64,000 bases of DNA, taken from Chloroflexi bacterium B3_Chlor (GTDB lineage: Bacteria; Chloroflexota; Anaerolineae; UBA7937; B3-Chlor). The stretch covers positions 1 to 64,000 of the forward strand of contig NJBK01000003.1 of assembly GCA_005223035.1 (NCBI GenBank), written 5' to 3'. Position numbers and translations under genes: made by a program. Below the pieces are notes generated by a model, which was not told the DNA's origin, ran no database searches, and saw only the letters and a program-made list of their open reading frames with translations. Position 1 is the stretch's first letter. Every line of letters starts with the position of its first letter. Positions 62,470-64,000 of the stretch are shown piece by piece.

Positions 62470-63663
62470 TCAAATCACCCCTGCCTCTTTCAAGTCCTTC
62501 ATCTTCTGTGCATCGTACCCGAGCAACTCGCCGTAGGTCTCCTGGTTGTGCTCCCCCATCCGAGGGGGAAAAGACATCTGCATATCCACGGATTCCAGAT
62601 AGGGTGTAATCACCGGTGTTGGTGGCAAGAATACCGCTGTGCCAGTGCGAGGATCCCTGGAGGTTATCAACCTATCCTTGACCAGCGGATCCTCCACCAC
62701 CTCCTTCACGGTGTTGACCGTGGATATGGGAACGCCTATGCTGTTGAACAGTTGAATCAGTTCCTCTGTCGTCCTGGTCTTGGTTATCTCGCTTATCTCT
62801 TCATTCAGCTGCTTCACATCCGCTATCCGCCCGGCGTTCACCTTGCGCTCTTCGCGGTGCAACGAGTCGAACCCCGGCAGTTTAGTTATGGCCTGCCACT
62901 GCCTGTCGTTTCCGACGGCGACATACACGTAGCCGTCCTCAGTCTCATACACGGAAACTGGGGCGAAGAATTCATGGGTGTTTCCTCTGCGCTTGATCTC
63001 CGCGCCGAAGCTCTTGGTAAGCATGACCGGATTTACCTGCCAGGAGACTGCACTCTGAAACATGGAGATGTCTATACGAGACCCCTCGCCGGTCGCCTGC
63101 CGCCTGTACAGAGCTCTCATGATCTGACCGTAGGCATGCTCGCTTGCGCCCAGGTCGGCCATGGGCAGTCCAAAGACCTGCGGCGGCCCGTCCGCCTCGC
63201 CCGTCAAACCCATAAACCCACAGCGTGCCTGTAGGATGGGGTCATAGGCCGCCTCGTTACTCTCGGGCCCAAAGCCAGTGATACCTACCCAGATTATGTC
63301 TTCTCTAATGGCTTTCAGTTGTTCGTATTCTATGCCCAACTTGGCATAGTTGCGCGGCAGCTGGTTGGAAGCAAACATATCCACATCCAACTTGAGGATC
63401 AGGTCCCGCAGGACGGCCTGGCCCTCTTCCCCCCTCAGATTCAGGGTGATCGCTTTCTTGCCTACGTTGTTGGGGAGGAAATAGCTGTCCATCGCCTCTT
63501 CCCCAAGGACGTTGCTTCCCACGAGGCGGTTGGGATCGCCCCGCTGGGGGTGCTCGACCCTGATCACCCTCATGCCTTCCGCAGCCAATCTGTAGGTGAG
63601 GTAAGGCAGGACTGTCGCCTGCTCCATGCTCAGTACAGTAAGGTCAGTGAATAGCTCCTTCAT
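62470..63663 (-). CDS. Family III (CaiB/BaiF) CoA-transferase
   Basis: 397 residues, full length. The catalytic Asp is in GLPMADLGASEHAYGQ (Asp170), and the N-terminus VLSMEQATVLPYLTYRLAAEGMRVIRVE is typical. Such enzymes move CoA between a donor thioester and a carboxylic acid, often to activate aromatic acids in anaerobes. The start ATG overlaps the upstream molybdo-hydroxylase stop by 4 bp. Confidence 0.93.
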   Translation of the reverse strand: MKELFTDLTVLSMEQATVLPYLTYRLAAEGMRVIRVEHPQRGDPNRLVGSNVLGEEAMDSYFLPNNVGKKAITLNLRGEEGQAVLRDLILKLDVDMFASNQLPRNYAKLGIEYEQLKAIREDIIWVGITGFGPESNEAAYDPILQARCGFMGLTGEADGPPQVFGLPMADLGASEHAYGQIMRALYRRQATGEGSRIDISMFQSAVSWQVNPVMLTKSFGAEIKRRGNTHEFFAPVSVYETEDGYVYVAVGNDRQWQAITKLPGFDSLHREERKVNAGRIADVKQLNEEISEITKTRTTEELIQLFNSIGVPISTVNTVKEVVEDPLVKDRLITSRDPRTGTAVFLPPTPVITPYLESVDMQMSFPPRMGEHNQETYGELLGYDAQKMKDLKEAGVI

Positions 63664-64000
63664 TTCCCCTCCTGCGCTTTCTCTGCCTTTTCTCTCAAGG
63701 CTCTCAACACCTTCTCGGGGGTGATAGGCAAGTCTCGAATCCTTACCCCTACCGCATCGTAGACAGCATTGGCGATGGCTGGAGCGGTGGGGATATTGGC
63801 CGGCTCTGCCATGCCTTTGGCGCCAAAGGGACCGGCGGGGTCATCGGTCTCGATCAGGATCGTTTCGATCGGGGGCATCTCCAGTGCTGTAGGCAGAGCG
63901 TAGTCGGCGAAGTTGGGGTTGAGCATCTTTCCCTCCTCTAGCAGCACTTCCTCGTAGAGGGCATATCCCAGGCCCATGGACACCCCGCCATGGATTTGCC
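63660..64000 (-). CDS. Second molybdo-hydroxylase large subunit, C-terminal end (partial)
   Basis: The frame is open to the right edge, so only the last 113 or so residues are seen. The block ETDDPAGPFGAKGMAEP and the ending DLPITPEKVLRALREK match the end of the large subunit at 55151 but are clearly a different gene. The motif IHGGVSMGLGYALYEEV precedes it. It overlaps the CoA-transferase start by 4 bp. Its S and M subunits, if any, lie outside the window. Confidence 0.88.
   Translation of the reverse strand, partial: QIHGGVSMGLGYALYEEVLLEEGKMLNPNFADYALPTALEMPPIETILIETDDPAGPFGAKGMAEPANIPTAPAIANAVYDAVGVRIRDLPITPEKVLRALREKAEKAQEGK

Overview
The window looks like a chromosomal segment of an uncultured anaerobic member of the Chloroflexota (Dehalococcoidia- or Anaerolineae-like). 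This rests on gene content only: an archaeal-type HMG-CoA synthase/thiolase/DUF35 cluster with a class II HMG-CoA reductase, a MurF-Alr fusion, a HerA/NurA pair in one operon with SelB, a membrane pyrophosphatase, a long acidic TPR protein, HdrA-MvhD plus NuoEF-type flavin/iron-sulfur proteins, and hydroxybenzoyl-CoA-reductase-like and acyl-CoA dehydrogenase genes. There are no rRNA genes, CRISPR arrays, insertion sequences or convincing tRNAs.

Layout. (1) 0.5-4.4 kb, minus strand: an accessory island with a DUF262 protein overlapping a HEPN protein, then a PD-(D/E)XK-like protein followed by two small tandem paralogues of unknown function; it resembles a defence or conflict locus. (2) 4.8-9.0 kb: mevalonate-entry operon (HMG-CoA reductase, HMG-CoA synthase, thiolase, DUF35); the thiolase lacks its nucleophilic cysteine. 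(3) 9.2-17.3 kb: acyl-CoA dehydrogenase behind a perfect sigma-70 promoter, a lone winged-helix regulator, MurF-Alr, MTA phosphorylase, and an APC permease with two USP domains. (4) 17.3-24.5 kb: one compact minus-strand operon phoU / coiled coil / selB / nurA / unknown / herA. (5) 24.7-34.2 kb, plus strand: H+-pyrophosphatase, LCP protein, histone-deacetylase-like protein, a 1080-residue TPR protein with 120-bp repeats, ndk and a sirtuin.

(6) 34.2-36.7 kb: rsfS, an HtrA lipoprotein-like protease, and a decayed ArsR gene with an apparent MFS-transporter stub. (7) 36.7-46.0 kb: a large redox operon, NuoE / NuoF / NuoG-N-like ferredoxin / HdrA-MvhD fusion / FrhB-like / GXGXG / FMN glutamate-synthase core / unknown. 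It has no HdrB/HdrC, no hydrogenase large subunit and no glutaminase domain. This is the most interesting metabolic locus: NADH, ferredoxin and HdrA flavin chemistry appear wired to a glutamate-synthase-like module. (8) 46.1-50.5 kb: glutamate dehydrogenase between a GAF-histidine kinase (split by an apparent 1-nt frameshift) and an OmpR-type regulator.

(9) 50.9-53.6 kb: small membrane protein, DUF1786 protein, a ferredoxin with a strong terminator behind it, and an orphan response regulator. (10) 54.3-64 kb: a catabolic operon running in from beyond the right edge: molybdo-hydroxylase large subunit (partial), type III CoA-transferase, HisC-like aminotransferase, two acyl-CoA dehydrogenases, a three-subunit 4-hydroxybenzoyl-CoA-reductase-like enzyme, methylmalonyl-CoA epimerase and a B12-binding mutase subunit. 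It suggests degradation of aromatic or branched acyl-CoAs feeding the methylmalonyl-CoA route.

Family calls come from motifs read by eye. Starts were chosen from Shine-Dalgarno sites, promoters and family N-termini. Promoters are matches to sigma-70 consensus and are predictions.
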